A DNA stretch of 64,000 nucleotides from CBDANO01 sp965197665 (GTDB lineage Bacteria; Chloroflexota; Dehalococcoidia; Lucifugimonadales; UBA3495). Positions within the stretch are counted from its first letter, which is position 1, and each line of letters starts with the position of its first letter. A program made the position numbers and the translations under genes. The notes under the pieces were generated by a model. That model ran no database searches. It was not told the origin of the DNA and worked only from the letters and a program-made list of their open reading frames with translations. Shown in pieces: positions 44,001 to 52,236 of the stretch. The stretch is taken from positions 62,001 through 126,000 of the forward strand of contig CBDANO010000004.1 of the NCBI GenBank assembly GCA_965197665.1, read 5' to 3'.

Positions 44001-44498
44001 TTTCGGTTTAGGAATGCCCGCTTGGCCTCAGACCTGGTGTCCGACAAGGTCGACCAACCTCTAGTCAATGCCGGTTGGGGCGGGTTGCTGGTGATGGTGT
44101 TTCTCGTCCTGGTCTTGGCCAGCGTTTCCGGCGTGATGCTGTTTTCCTACATCGAGACCCGGGAGCGGCGCACCGAGTTTGCTCTTCTTCGCACGCTGGG
44201 TTCAACCACCAAACAGCTAAACGGTGTAGTATGGTTTAGTATGCTCCTGGTTGCGGCCTGCGGAATCGGGTTGGGGACTTGGGTCGGCTTCCAAACCGCT
44301 GAGCGCCTGTTGCCCTTGATGGACGTAGCCGAAGAGGGCGCCCGGGTGGTCCCTCCCTTGGTCGTGCGGACCGATTGGACCACTTTGTTGGTATCCTACC
44401 TGGTTTTGGCGGGAGGCACTGTCCTAACCGTAGTCTGGTTGGCTTGGCTCTCCGCAAGAATGGAAATTCAACGGGCGCTGCGGATCGGCGACGCGTAA
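41067..44498 (+). CDS. Very large FtsX-family ABC permease
   Basis: 1143 residues. One N-terminal helix (LEMVLFLGIVLAVALMSSGV) is followed by a long extracytoplasmic domain. A four-helix FtsX block lies at about 310-400 (RVPLFLILFLVTAILIYYLG; AMLKSRGATTPQLGLLALVE), with further helices to about 590. A second large outer domain comes next, and a C-terminal FtsX block (TRERRTEFALLRTLGSTTKQ). Helices facing the ATPase carry the usual coupling sequences. Works with the two ATPases downstream, 40 bp and 970 bp away. The duplicated, oversized outer domains suggest envelope export or lipoprotein/peptide handling. Confidence 0.87.
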   Translation: MSLLRLAYVVAWRRTIFNWKLEMVLFLGIVLAVALMSSGVIFSDLVTEAALGHAMGQAAPDEANFQVRTFIGREAPATVDGRTSAYRRRTAVVDQQVGARFEPYLLNQARLLESPTFFFEGHPQLELADEIRPRGDIQYLQGLWPDRVELVEGRWPYSDGARDGQLAGGELEVAVDVTGSELLQLGTGDEIDMFPAASFTDPPSLTAEIVGVFRKKDPDAEFWYPTTRDFSYKNERWTITPLFTTEGALLERVVGQYPSLFLDISWSFYGDRQGIRSGDVNDIQQAVQDVKQAVRARLVNGSLRIKLDRVLNEYEDRLLPTRVPLFLILFLVTAILIYYLGLLCGLTVKSRSNELAMLKSRGATTPQLGLLALVESLVLAAPAVAVGVFLAQGVVQLLGKVFFDIGGELAGVPVPLSSQAFLLGLAGGALAVAGLTGFTLMSSRQGIVEFRQAGARPPQVPFIHRYYLDILLIVLIGLLWWQTEQQDSFLVRSLSGGELKIDYSLLLGKILALVGIGLLALRFFPMVLALVARLSEPVGPSWLVHGLRHVSRDPIVPAVLVVMLMLTTALGVIGSTFSATLEESQRHQALYSVGADFTIGHVGGETTAPLLGLSELAEQDRLGPVIAGAAEVRRTSGSLLTKGVSTASVSILGVDANNFDQVAWYRSDFSDGKPLREVTAALTPDAAPAPDGILLPRDTTSLRLWLQPSRPDRFANLRARLKDAGGRYFDIFVAELGFQGWQRIDAKLEPLPPTGQRIGPDWRRSREVGGSRSELLGLSPPYTFLFFYLSRNLNVIEPGALFLGGLTADTPGGEVLIDDFQDLDRWHVLEDYSRPDFSSYAIEGSEVAAPGGEGRSAVFSWASGSVGLWGVRTGAPEGPVPAVVSRSLLETADAGIGDTLNISFSSYTLAFQVAAAVDYFPSLDPSDQAFAVVDLETFNRTVNLHSPRASGGSDELWVKLGDQPGGPEAVTSALADQGFRFRNARLASDLVSDKVDQPLVNAGWGGLLVMVFLVLVLASVSGVMLFSYIETRERRTEFALLRTLGSTTKQLNGVVWFSMLLVAACGIGLGTWVGFQTAERLLPLMDVAEEGARVVPPLVVRTDWTTLLVSYLVLAGGTVLTVVWLAWLSARMEIQRALRIGDA

Positions 44499-44538
44499 TG
44501 GGCCGTGAGCCAAGGCGCCGGCATACGAGGTGCTTATC

Positions 44539-45471
44539 GTGAACCAACCCGGCGGCCAAAGCGTTGGGATGGATGCTGATAGCGTGTACGTCCACTGCCA
44601 GGACCTGTTCAAGATCTACAAGCGGGCCGACTTGGAGGTAGTGGCGCTGCGGGGAGTCGACCTGGAAGTCCGGTTAGGCGAGATCGTTGCAATCATCGGG
44701 GCCAGCGGATCGGGAAAAAGCACCTTGCTGAACATTCTGGCCGGCTTGGACCGGCCTTCGGCGGGCCAGGTGCACGTGGGGGCCAGAGACTTGCTGAACA
44801 TATCCGACCGGGAGTTGGTCGCCTACCGGCGTCGGGACGTGGGCTTTGTGTGGCAATCCACTTCCCGAAATCTGGTTTCGTACCTATCGGTCCGAGAAAA
44901 CGTGGAATTGCCCATGGCCATGGCCGGTACCAAGAGCAACGGTCGTCAGGACTGGACTATGGAGTTGCTGGCATCCCTTGACTTGACGGACAAAGCGCGT
45001 CGGCTGCCCCACCAACTCTCCGGCGGGGAGCAGCAACGCGCCGCCATCGGGGTGGCCCTTGCCAACCAACCGCCGCTCATCCTAGCGGACGAACCCACGG
45101 GTGAGCTAGACACCGAAAGCGCGGCCCGGGTCTTCGAGCTGCTCCAAGAGCTAAACCGCGCTTATCAGGTGACCGTGGTCATCGTTACCCACTATCCCGG
45201 GGTCAGCCGGTACGTGGACCGGGTGGTCCACATACGAGACGGCAGAATAAGCTCCGAGACCCACGCCCGGCCCAGTTTTCAGCACTCCGGCCGGACGGTT
45301 GAAGAAGAGTACCTGGTGGTGGACCAAGCGGGCCGGCTCCAGTTGCCCCAGGAGTACGCGGATGCGTTTCGCTGCGGCGGACTGGCCAGAGTGGACATGG
45401 AGGGCGATGAAGTTACTATCAAGCCGGCGGACGACAGCCCTCCATCCTCCCGCCAAAGTGAATCTGAGTGA
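44539..45471 (+). CDS. ABC ATPase with C-terminal AbrB-like domain
   Basis: 310 residues from GTG 44539 (GAGG 8 nt upstream). Residues 1-230 are a MacB-type ATPase: Walker A GASGSGKST, Q-loop VGFVWQSTSRNLVSYLSVRE, signature LSGGEQQRAA, Walker B LILADEPTGELDTE, H-loop IVTHYPG. The last 60 residues are unusual: EEEYLVVDQAGRLQLPQEYA followed by ADAFRCGG and VDMEGDEVTIKPAD, the pattern of a SpoVT-AbrB swapped-hairpin domain, here fused to a transporter ATPase. That could dimerise the ATPase or link transport to DNA binding. Its stop overlaps the next gene's GTG. Confidence 0.87.
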   Translation: MNQPGGQSVGMDADSVYVHCQDLFKIYKRADLEVVALRGVDLEVRLGEIVAIIGASGSGKSTLLNILAGLDRPSAGQVHVGARDLLNISDRELVAYRRRDVGFVWQSTSRNLVSYLSVRENVELPMAMAGTKSNGRQDWTMELLASLDLTDKARRLPHQLSGGEQQRAAIGVALANQPPLILADEPTGELDTESAARVFELLQELNRAYQVTVVIVTHYPGVSRYVDRVVHIRDGRISSETHARPSFQHSGRTVEEEYLVVDQAGRLQLPQEYADAFRCGGLARVDMEGDEVTIKPADDSPPSSRQSESE

Positions 45472-46235
45472 GTTCCAGTGTGAATTCCGGTCGCGCCGCG
45501 GCTTCCGGCGGCGGCGGTAGGGCTTCGGATGCCGTGATTTCGGCCCGCGGCTTGACCCGGGTGTTCGGCGCGGGAGACACCGGCGTCACCGCGGTCAACC
45601 AAGTAACCTTGGACGTTCTTCCGGGAGAGGTCCTGGCGCTGACCGGACGCTCCGGCTCCGGTAAGACAACCCTGTTGAACCTCTTGTCGGGCCTCGACCG
45701 GCCGACCGCGGGCCGGGCCTTGTTTCAAGGCCGCGACTTGGCCGAACTGTCGGACCAAGAGTTGGTGGAGTTGCGCCGTCACCAGATCGGGTTCGTGTTC
45801 CAGTCCTTTGGCCTGATGCCCCTGTTGTCGGCGCAAGAAAACGTGGAACTGCCGCTTCATCTGGGGGGTCTGTCGTGGCGGGAACGCCGGCATCGCGCCT
45901 TGGAAGCCTTGGACCTGGTCGGCTTGAAATCGAGGGCCCGACACCGCCCCTACGAGCTCTCCGGCGGCGAGCAGCAGCGGGCGTCCATTGCCAGAGCCTT
46001 GGTCACGGGGGCGGGGGTGGTTTTCGCTGACGAGCCGACGGGAGAACTGGATTCTACCACCGCCAGCTCCATAGCGGAGATTCTCCGGGACATTTCGGCG
46101 CGGCAGAGGACCACCGTTCTGGTAGCCACCCATGACCAGCTGCTGGCCGCGGTCTGCGGCCGAACCCTGGAACTGGTGGACGGGGCCCTGTCCGAAGAGC
46201 CGGCAGCTGACGGCGGCGCGGCCGCGCCCGGTTAG
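45468..46235 (+). CDS. ABC transporter ATP-binding protein, MacB/LolD type
   Basis: 255 residues, GTG start overlapping the previous stop (GTGA). Walker A TGRSGSGKTT, Q-loop FVFQSFGLMPLLSAQENVEL, signature LSGGEQQRAS, Walker B VVFADEPTGELDST, H-loop LVATHDQ. It has a short Gly/Ser/Ala-rich N-terminal extension and a similar Ala-rich C-terminal tail, both probably disordered. Two different ATPases for one permease imply a heterodimeric NBD pair, one of them bearing the AbrB-like tail. Confidence 0.92.
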   Translation: MSSSVNSGRAAASGGGGRASDAVISARGLTRVFGAGDTGVTAVNQVTLDVLPGEVLALTGRSGSGKTTLLNLLSGLDRPTAGRALFQGRDLAELSDQELVELRRHQIGFVFQSFGLMPLLSAQENVELPLHLGGLSWRERRHRALEALDLVGLKSRARHRPYELSGGEQQRASIARALVTGAGVVFADEPTGELDSTTASSIAEILRDISARQRTTVLVATHDQLLAAVCGRTLELVDGALSEEPAADGGAAAPG

Positions 46236-46299
46236 GAGTATGCCGCCTACTATTACGACAGAAGGGCCGGCAAACCTGAGGGGAAGGGTATCTTAATGG

Positions 46300-46425
46300 G
46301 TGTTTCAAAAGTCCCTTCTCCCTGGGGAGAAGGTTAGGATGGTGGGAGGGGTCTGAAGGCAACGAGGTGATCCACGCCGGGAATCACCCTTACCCTGCCC
46401 TCTACCAGAGGGAGAGGGGATTTCC
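46300..46425. repeat. Intergenic hairpin repeat
   Basis: Two short hairpins: CCTTCTCC..GGAGAAGG (46315-46334) and CCCTCTACCAGAGGG (46398-46412), separated by AGGATGGTGGGAGGG and CTTACCCT motifs. This CCCTTCTCCC...GAGGGAGAGGG arrangement is that of dispersed intergenic repeats. It lies between convergent genes, so it may also terminate both transcripts. Confidence 0.6.
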
Positions 46426-46500
46426 TCCGAGAATGAAAAGGCCCTGAGCGGCCCATCTACGCCTACTTCTCTGGGGGACCGTCCCGGCCTTTAAGTGCCT

Positions 46501-46974
46501 TTAGTAGTACCGGAGTTCCACGACGTTCTCGTCGGGGTCGTATACGTAGAGGGACGTGCCGTCGCCGTGGGCGCCCCAACGGCCCACCGGACCGCCGGTC
46601 TCCTCGGGCCGGAAGGCGCTGGTGGGCGCCATCTTGACGTCCAAGTCCAGCAGTTTTTCTTTCACTTGCTCCAAGTCGGTGGGTTCGATGACAATGCAGT
46701 AGTGGTCAAGGTTGCGGGGCTCGACGCTCCGGCCCGTCATGCCGTCGAAAGCGAAAAAGTCGATTATAGTGTCGGCGTTTATTCTAACCGACGGGAAGGG
46801 GACTTTTCCGGCCCGGAACTCGTCCAACCGCTCCGTGGGGAGTCCCAAAATCTGGTGGTAAAAACGCAGGGAGGCGTCGATGTCCTTGACTCTCATGGCT
46901 ATGTGGTCCATTTCGGTGACTTTGACCACCGGCTGAAGGTCAACCTCTGTCTTTGTTTGCGCGCTTGTCGCCAT
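46501..46974 (-). CDS. VOC-superfamily (glyoxalase/dioxygenase fold) protein
   Basis: 157 residues from ATG 46974, which has GGAGGTG 6 nt upstream. Vicinal-oxygen-chelate repeats: MDHIAMRVKDIDASLRFYHQ, ILGLPTERLDEFRAGKVPFP, LDHYCIVIEPTDLEQVKEKL and YVYDPDENVVELRYY. Candidate metal ligands are His in MDHIAM and LDHYCI and Glu in VVELRY. Members act as lyases, isomerases or extradiol dioxygenases; nothing specifies the substrate. Confidence 0.85.
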   Translation of the reverse strand: MATSAQTKTEVDLQPVVKVTEMDHIAMRVKDIDASLRFYHQILGLPTERLDEFRAGKVPFPSVRINADTIIDFFAFDGMTGRSVEPRNLDHYCIVIEPTDLEQVKEKLLDLDVKMAPTSAFRPEETGGPVGRWGAHGDGTSLYVYDPDENVVELRYY

Positions 46975-47094
46975 TCGCCTCACCTCCGGCTGTTGGTAAC
47001 CGGAGCATACCAGGGCCGGGCGGCTAGGTCAATGACGGGCCCCCTGCCGGACAATACGATAGGCCCCTAATTCTACTCTCGAGGTGGAGGAAGC

Positions 47095-47883
47095 ATGGGA
47101 ATCCCCATATCTCAGGTGGACGCATTTGCTGACAGGCCTTTCGCAGGAAATCCGGCGGCGGTCTGCATATCGAGCGCCCCTCGCGATGAAGGGTGGATGC
47201 AGCGCGTGGCCCAAGAAATGAACCTTTCGGAGACGGCCTTCCTTCAACCCCGGGAAGACGGGTTCAGCTTGAGGTGGTTCACTCCCACCGTGGAAGTGGA
47301 GCTATGCGGCCACGGTACGCTGGCCAGCGCCCACCTGCTTTGGGAAATGGGCTACTTGGGACCGGATTCCCAAGCTCGATTTCACACTGCCAGCGGGCTG
47401 CTGACCGCCCGGCGCGAGGAGGGTTGGATCGAGTTGGACTTCCCCGCGGAGCCGGAGCAGCCGGCGGACCTTCCGCCGGGTCTAGCGGAGGCCTTGGGGG
47501 TTTCGCCCACTTACGTCGGCAAGAACCGCTTCGACTACTTGGTTGAAATCGAGTCGGAGGAACTCCTGAGGGGGATAAAACCCGACTGGGCGCTGCTTGC
47601 CGAGGTACCCTGCCGGGGAGTCATTGTGACCTGCCAAACCGCCGCCGGAGAGTATGACTTTGTGTCCCGTTTCTTTGCGCCTAGGTCGGGAATCCCGGAG
47701 GACCCGGTCACAGGTTCGGCCCACTGCTGCCTGGGACCTTTCTGGGCCGCCCGTTTGGGCAAGAGCGGCTTAGTTGCGTATCAAGCTTCCCCTCGCGGCG
47801 GCGTCGTAAGGGTCAGGGTGGGCGAAAGCCGGGTCTATCTTTCGGGGCAGGCGGTGACCGTCATGCGCGGCGAGATGGATTGA
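47095..47883 (+). CDS. PhzF-family isomerase/epimerase-like protein
   Basis: 262 residues, the normal size. N-terminal GIPISQVDAFADRPFAGNPA with catalytic Glu46 in NLSETAF, CGHGTLASAHLLWE, and the pseudo-repeat FFAPRSGIPEDPVTGSAHCC in the second half. PhzF isomerises dihydro-3-hydroxyanthranilate; most bacterial homologues have unknown substrates and need no cofactor. GTGGAGG precedes the ATG. No phenazine genes are nearby. Confidence 0.92.
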   Translation: MGIPISQVDAFADRPFAGNPAAVCISSAPRDEGWMQRVAQEMNLSETAFLQPREDGFSLRWFTPTVEVELCGHGTLASAHLLWEMGYLGPDSQARFHTASGLLTARREEGWIELDFPAEPEQPADLPPGLAEALGVSPTYVGKNRFDYLVEIESEELLRGIKPDWALLAEVPCRGVIVTCQTAAGEYDFVSRFFAPRSGIPEDPVTGSAHCCLGPFWAARLGKSGLVAYQASPRGGVVRVRVGESRVYLSGQAVTVMRGEMD

Positions 47884-47948
47884 GACGTTCCCGTTGGAAG
47901 ACAGGCCCCTTCACCCGGTTTGTTTGGCGAAGGCACTACGGCTAATCC

Positions 47949-48518
47949 TTAGGTGTAATCGGGAGGCTCGGGCAACTCTATCGTGTTCTTGGTCGGGAGG
48001 TCTTTCAAATAATATACGGTTACTGTCGATCCCGGCCTCAGCGCCGGAGGTTCCCGGACCCAGACCGTGTTTCTCTGCCGCTTATCCCCGGCGCCCTTGA
48101 ACCCATAGGTGATCCCGTAGACCATGATGCCTTGGAAGCGCTTTCCGTAGATGTGAACGACTTTTCCTTCGGATTTCCGCCCCCTTTCGCGGACCACTCT
48201 AGGCGTGGCCTTGAGGTCGGCTGTATCACCCTCCCCGTTGACTGACAACGAGTCGATATAGCTGGACGGCGGTAGTTCCTCCGGGTTGTAATGGACTAGG
48301 ACGGTGTCGCCGGGCCTTTTAGACCCGATGTTGTCGAAACTGCTGACGCCCCAACAAATCCACCCGTCGAGAGCAAACTCGTAGGTAACGTCTTCCACAA
48401 TGCGGGTGCGTTTACCCTCGCTAATCTCCCTCGTCTCGGTGAAGGCGATGGTGCCGGCCGTGGGAAGCCACAATTCGGCCTCGGACCGGCGCAGGAACCG
48501 TTTCCACGGAGCGATCAC
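47949..48518 (-). CDS. DUF3592-like protein with two repeats
   Basis: 189 residues. Two units: WLPTAGTIAFTETREISEGK, VEDVTYEFALDGWICWGVSS, GDTVLVHYNPEELPPSSYID, then EGKVVHIYGKRFQGIMVYGI, TYGFKGAGDKRQRNTVWVRE, GSTVTVYYLKDLPTKNTIEL. Each has the DUF3592 pattern of a Y-x-F strand followed by G-x-x-V-x-V-Y-Y/H. Unlike many DUF3592 proteins it has no transmembrane helices, so it may be a soluble or cut-down form. Function unknown. Confidence 0.6.
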   Translation of the reverse strand: MIAPWKRFLRRSEAELWLPTAGTIAFTETREISEGKRTRIVEDVTYEFALDGWICWGVSSFDNIGSKRPGDTVLVHYNPEELPPSSYIDSLSVNGEGDTADLKATPRVVRERGRKSEGKVVHIYGKRFQGIMVYGITYGFKGAGDKRQRNTVWVREPPALRPGSTVTVYYLKDLPTKNTIELPEPPDYT

Positions 48519-48572
48519 GACCTTGTTAATAATCCCTGTGAGGGTTGGGCCGCGGTCCTTTTAGCTCTCTAT

Positions 48573-49685
48573 CTAATCGAAGCCGTAGAGCTTGGCCGTG
48601 TTCTCCCCGGCTATCTTGGCTTGTTCATCTTCCGGGACTCCCGCCAGGATTTGGCCGAGGATTTCCCGGGACTTGGGGAAGGTGGACTCGGCATGGGGAT
48701 AGTCGGAACCCCAAAGCAAGGTATTTACTCCGATGTGATGCCTCAGTTGGATTCCAAGATCGTCCTCTTGGAACCCGATGAAGATGTTGTTCCGGAAGAA
48801 GTCGCTGGGCAGCATGTCGTTCTTGAACCGGGGGAGTTGGACGCCCGTGGGCCGCTGTTTGTAAAACTCGTCCATCCGGTTTATGAAGTAGGGCGCCCAA
48901 GCGACCTCGAATTCGACCACGCCAACCTTCAACTCCGGATAGCGCTCGAAAATGCCCGCAAACACCATGCTGTTGACGCACTCCCGGGGGTTGTGCTCCC
49001 GGTTGGAGAAATCGAAAGCGCTCTGCATCACCACGGCGGAAGTATCCATTCCCGTCTTCCAACGCATGGTGCCCGTATGGAGACTCAGCGGCAAGTTCAG
49101 GGCCTCGGCGGTGGCCCAAAACCGGTCATAGGCCGGGTGATGGTACGGCAGCACCGGGTCGATGGATATCATTGCCCCGGCCAGTCCTATCTTCGCCGCC
49201 CGCTCCAATTCGGCCACCCCGTCTTCCATGTCGTCCACGTTGACCATGGCAATGCCCTTGAGCCGGTCCGGATATGGGCTGCAGAACTCGGCCAAGTAGT
49301 CGTTATAGGCCCGGAATGACGCCGACAGCACGTCGCTGGCAGGAATCCGGAACAGGGTCAGCCCTTGGGACGGGTACAATACGCCGGCGGCAACGCCGTC
49401 CAAGTCCATGTCCTCCACGTGGGCCGTAGGGTCCACGCCACCCAGCCGAACGGTTTCCATGCTGCCTTCGATGGTCAACTGGGACGGGTCCTCGAACCGC
49501 ACCCCGGCCTGTTGGTTGGCCCCGATGACGCCGAACCTCATGCCGTCGCAGACCCACTGGTCCGTTTCCCCCTCGTGGAAGAGTCGGGGCGCTCTGTCTC
49601 GAAACCTTTTGTCTATTCGCTTCTCCCACAGGTCTTCCGGCTCAATAACGTGAGAGTCCGATGATATGATCTTATACTCCGACAT
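48573..49685 (-). CDS. Amidohydrolase 2 family metal-dependent hydrolase/decarboxylase
   Basis: 370 residues from ATG 49685; an open extension to 49748 lacks a ribosome site. MSEYKIISSDSHVIEPEDLW carries the degenerate N-terminal metal site (DSHV instead of DxHxH). It is followed by GVRFEDPSQLTIEGSMETVR, DMDLDGVAAGVLYPSQGLTL, LPLSLHTGTMR with a conserved His, NSMVFAGIFERYPELKVGVV and LLWGSDYPHAESTFP with Asp near the C-terminus. This is the ACMSD/2,6-dihydroxybenzoate decarboxylase branch common in Chloroflexota and actinobacteria. Confidence 0.85.
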   Translation of the reverse strand: MSEYKIISSDSHVIEPEDLWEKRIDKRFRDRAPRLFHEGETDQWVCDGMRFGVIGANQQAGVRFEDPSQLTIEGSMETVRLGGVDPTAHVEDMDLDGVAAGVLYPSQGLTLFRIPASDVLSASFRAYNDYLAEFCSPYPDRLKGIAMVNVDDMEDGVAELERAAKIGLAGAMISIDPVLPYHHPAYDRFWATAEALNLPLSLHTGTMRWKTGMDTSAVVMQSAFDFSNREHNPRECVNSMVFAGIFERYPELKVGVVEFEVAWAPYFINRMDEFYKQRPTGVQLPRFKNDMLPSDFFRNNIFIGFQEDDLGIQLRHHIGVNTLLWGSDYPHAESTFPKSREILGQILAGVPEDEQAKIAGENTAKLYGFD

Positions 49686-49851
49686 AGTTCCAGACCTTTC
49701 TTTTGAGGATGTGCTCTGAGCTAGACTGGTCCCGGCCAACGGATTCATAAACTCCGGGGTGTGCCAACTCTCCGGGGGATTCTATAGCTGCCGCCAACCC
49801 GGGTCAAGCATTGGACCGCGCGGATAATCATCATGACTTGGAGGGAGTGCC

Positions 49852-51072
49852 ATGACTGAATCACGACCGACGTTCGACGACCATCTAAACGCTTTTTGCA
49901 AGGACTCCGACGCCTATCTCCAAGGGTCTCCCGGCGGCCCCCTTTCGGGTCTGACCTTTGCGGCCAAGGACATTCTCGACGTTGCCGGCCACGTTACCGG
50001 CGGCGGCAACCCGGACTGGAAAGCTACTCACGGCACCGCCCAAGCCACTGCCTGGGCGGTGCGGACGTTGGCGGACGCCGGGGCGTCTATGGTCGGCAAG
50101 ACCATAACCGACGAGCTTACCCGGGGTATCTTCGGCGAGAACGCTCATTACGGTACCCCGGTAAATCCCAGGGCGCCGGACCGGGTCCCCGGCGGGTCTT
50201 CCAGCGGGTCGGTGTCGGCCGTGGCCGGGGGCTTGGTGGATTTTGCCCTTGGCTCCGATACCGGGGGTTCGGTGCGGGTACCGGCCAGCTACTGCGGCGT
50301 GTTTGGCCTGCGCCCCACCCATGGCCGGATTCCCCTCGACGGAGTTTTGCTCCAAGCTCCCAGCTTCGATATCATAGGGTGGTTTGCCCGGGACATCGGA
50401 GTGTTCGCCCGGGTTGGCGAAGTCCTGCTCCAGTCGGAAATCAAGGCGCCGCCGCCGCGCCGCTTGCTGATAGCCCGGGATGCTTTCGAGGTGGCCGACC
50501 CGGCCGTGACCGAAGCGTTACGGCCCGCCGTGGACGATATCGCCTCCTTGGTGGGAGATTCGACGACGGAACCCTTGGCTCCGACGGGTTTGGCAGACCG
50601 GTCGGCCAAACAGCAGACGCTTCAGGGGCGCGAGGCCTGGGACACCGCAAGGGACTGGATCGACCAAGTCAACCCCCGGTTCAGCTTTCTTGTGGCCGGC
50701 AGGTACGCCGAGGCCAGGGAGATCTCCGACGAAGACGTGGAAGCGGCGAAATCGGCCAGGGCTGAGACCATCGCTCGAATGAATGAGGTCTTAGCGGGCG
50801 GTACGATTGTTTGTCTACCCACGGCGCCAACACCGGCGCCGCCCCGGGACGAGAGGTTATCTTCTCGCCAACCGTTGCAGGCGAGAATCATCATGTTGAC
50901 CTGCACCGCCGGGTTTGCCGGCCTTCCTCAGATCAGCCTGCCTTTGGCCGAAGTGAATGGGCTGCCGGTGGGCCTGTCATTGCTGGGGGCCGCCGGGTCC
51001 GACGAGTTGCTGATTTCCTTCGCCCGGGAAGTTATGGCCCGTTGGGGCCCGAAGGGCAGCGCGGCGGTTTGA
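49852..51072 (+). CDS. Amidase-signature hydrolase 1
   Basis: 406 residues, Ser-cisSer-Lys amidase: Lys39 in LTFAAKDILDV, the GGSSSGSVSAVA loop (residues 114-125) with cis-Ser117, and nucleophile Ser140 in LGSDTGGSVRVPASYCG. It is shorter than typical GatA (about 480) because the C-terminal region is reduced, similar to the AtzF-type or plant AMI1-type amidases. GGAGGG precedes the ATG by 5 nt. It lies between an amidohydrolase and a dienelactone hydrolase; the substrate is probably a small aryl or alkyl amide. Confidence 0.9.
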   Translation: MTESRPTFDDHLNAFCKDSDAYLQGSPGGPLSGLTFAAKDILDVAGHVTGGGNPDWKATHGTAQATAWAVRTLADAGASMVGKTITDELTRGIFGENAHYGTPVNPRAPDRVPGGSSSGSVSAVAGGLVDFALGSDTGGSVRVPASYCGVFGLRPTHGRIPLDGVLLQAPSFDIIGWFARDIGVFARVGEVLLQSEIKAPPPRRLLIARDAFEVADPAVTEALRPAVDDIASLVGDSTTEPLAPTGLADRSAKQQTLQGREAWDTARDWIDQVNPRFSFLVAGRYAEAREISDEDVEAAKSARAETIARMNEVLAGGTIVCLPTAPTPAPPRDERLSSRQPLQARIIMLTCTAGFAGLPQISLPLAEVNGLPVGLSLLGAAGSDELLISFAREVMARWGPKGSAAV

Positions 51073-51240
51073 CACCCCGGGGCACGGGTAGTAATCTGCT
51101 GTCGTCCCAGTACCGTGCCCGTGTAGACGGTCTGCCGTGGAGTTCAAAAACCGGTGTGACGCTGTCCCCGGCGCCTTGATAGTGCGGCCGGTACCTGCCC
51201 CCAATCTAGGCTCATGACTTTCCAGGGAGGGTGAACCACT

Positions 51241-52062
51241 ATGGAATACGCTGTGAAATACGATGGTATGTTGGCGGAGACTGTGGTTATTCGAGGACAC
51301 AACGGGGACAAGATCGACGCTTACCTAGCCCGTCCCTTGGGGCCCGGTCCCCATCCCAGCGTCGTCCTGATTCATCACATGCCCGGGTGGGACGAGGCTT
51401 CCAAGGAAATAGCCCGGAAGCTGGCCTATCACGGGTTTGCGACTATTTCGCCCAACCTCCATTTCCGGGAAGGCAAGGCTACCCCCGAGGAGAACAGCGC
51501 CAGCGTGCGGGAAGCCGGGGGCATGCCCGACGACCGGACCTTGGGAGACGTTGAAGGCTCGATAGATTTCCTGCGGTCGCTGCCCACCAGCAATGGCAAG
51601 GTGGGGGTTATCGGTTTCTGCTCAGGGGGCCGGCAGACCTATTTGGCGGCCTGCCGGCTGGCCGGTTTGGACGCAGCCGTTGATTGCTATGGCGGCGGCG
51701 TAACCGCCCTTCCCGAGGAACTGACCGAACGCCAGCCCGCGGCGCCCATCGACTACACCGCCGACCTTGGCTGCCCCCTGTTGGGGCTCTTTGGCGAGGA
51801 AGACGCCAGGCCTTCTCCGGAAGACGTGGCCAAAACCGAGGCGGAGCTAAGACGTTTCGGCAAGACCTATGAGTTCCACATATACCCGGACGCGGGCCAC
51901 GCCTTTTTTGCTGTTGACCGGCCGGCCTACCGTCAACACGCGGCCGTCGACGCATGGGAGAAGGTCCTGGCCTGGTTCGATAAGTATCTTAGGCCCGGCG
52001 TTGGCGCTGACGGTACCGGAGCCGGGAGGGTGGCAGCCGCCGTGACCGCCGGCGACGCCTAA
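51241..52062 (+). CDS. Dienelactone hydrolase family alpha/beta hydrolase
   Basis: 273 residues. Nucleophile elbow GVIGFCSGGRQTY with Cys, acid LLGLFGEEDARPSPED, and His in PDAGHAFFAVDRPAY, the Cys-Asp-His triad of the DLH family. The lid and substrate part include LARPLGPGPHPSVVLIHHMP. The C-terminal 20 residues (Gly/Ala-rich) are extra. DLH opens lactones after aromatic ring cleavage, but most family members have other substrates. GGGAGGG precedes the ATG. Confidence 0.9.
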   Translation: MEYAVKYDGMLAETVVIRGHNGDKIDAYLARPLGPGPHPSVVLIHHMPGWDEASKEIARKLAYHGFATISPNLHFREGKATPEENSASVREAGGMPDDRTLGDVEGSIDFLRSLPTSNGKVGVIGFCSGGRQTYLAACRLAGLDAAVDCYGGGVTALPEELTERQPAAPIDYTADLGCPLLGLFGEEDARPSPEDVAKTEAELRRFGKTYEFHIYPDAGHAFFAVDRPAYRQHAAVDAWEKVLAWFDKYLRPGVGADGTGAGRVAAAVTAGDA

Positions 52063-52236
52063 TACCCCCGGCGGGTTCGCATTCCTTGGGGAATACCGTT
52101 TCTACCCTTGGCGGGGGCCGGTTTCAAACCGGCCCCCTACGTTTTTGTGTCGTTGCCTTGCGGATAGGGGATTTTCATCCACTTATGCGGCGCGGCGGGC
52201 CATTAGCAATTCCGGACTTTCACCCTGAGGGCGTCC

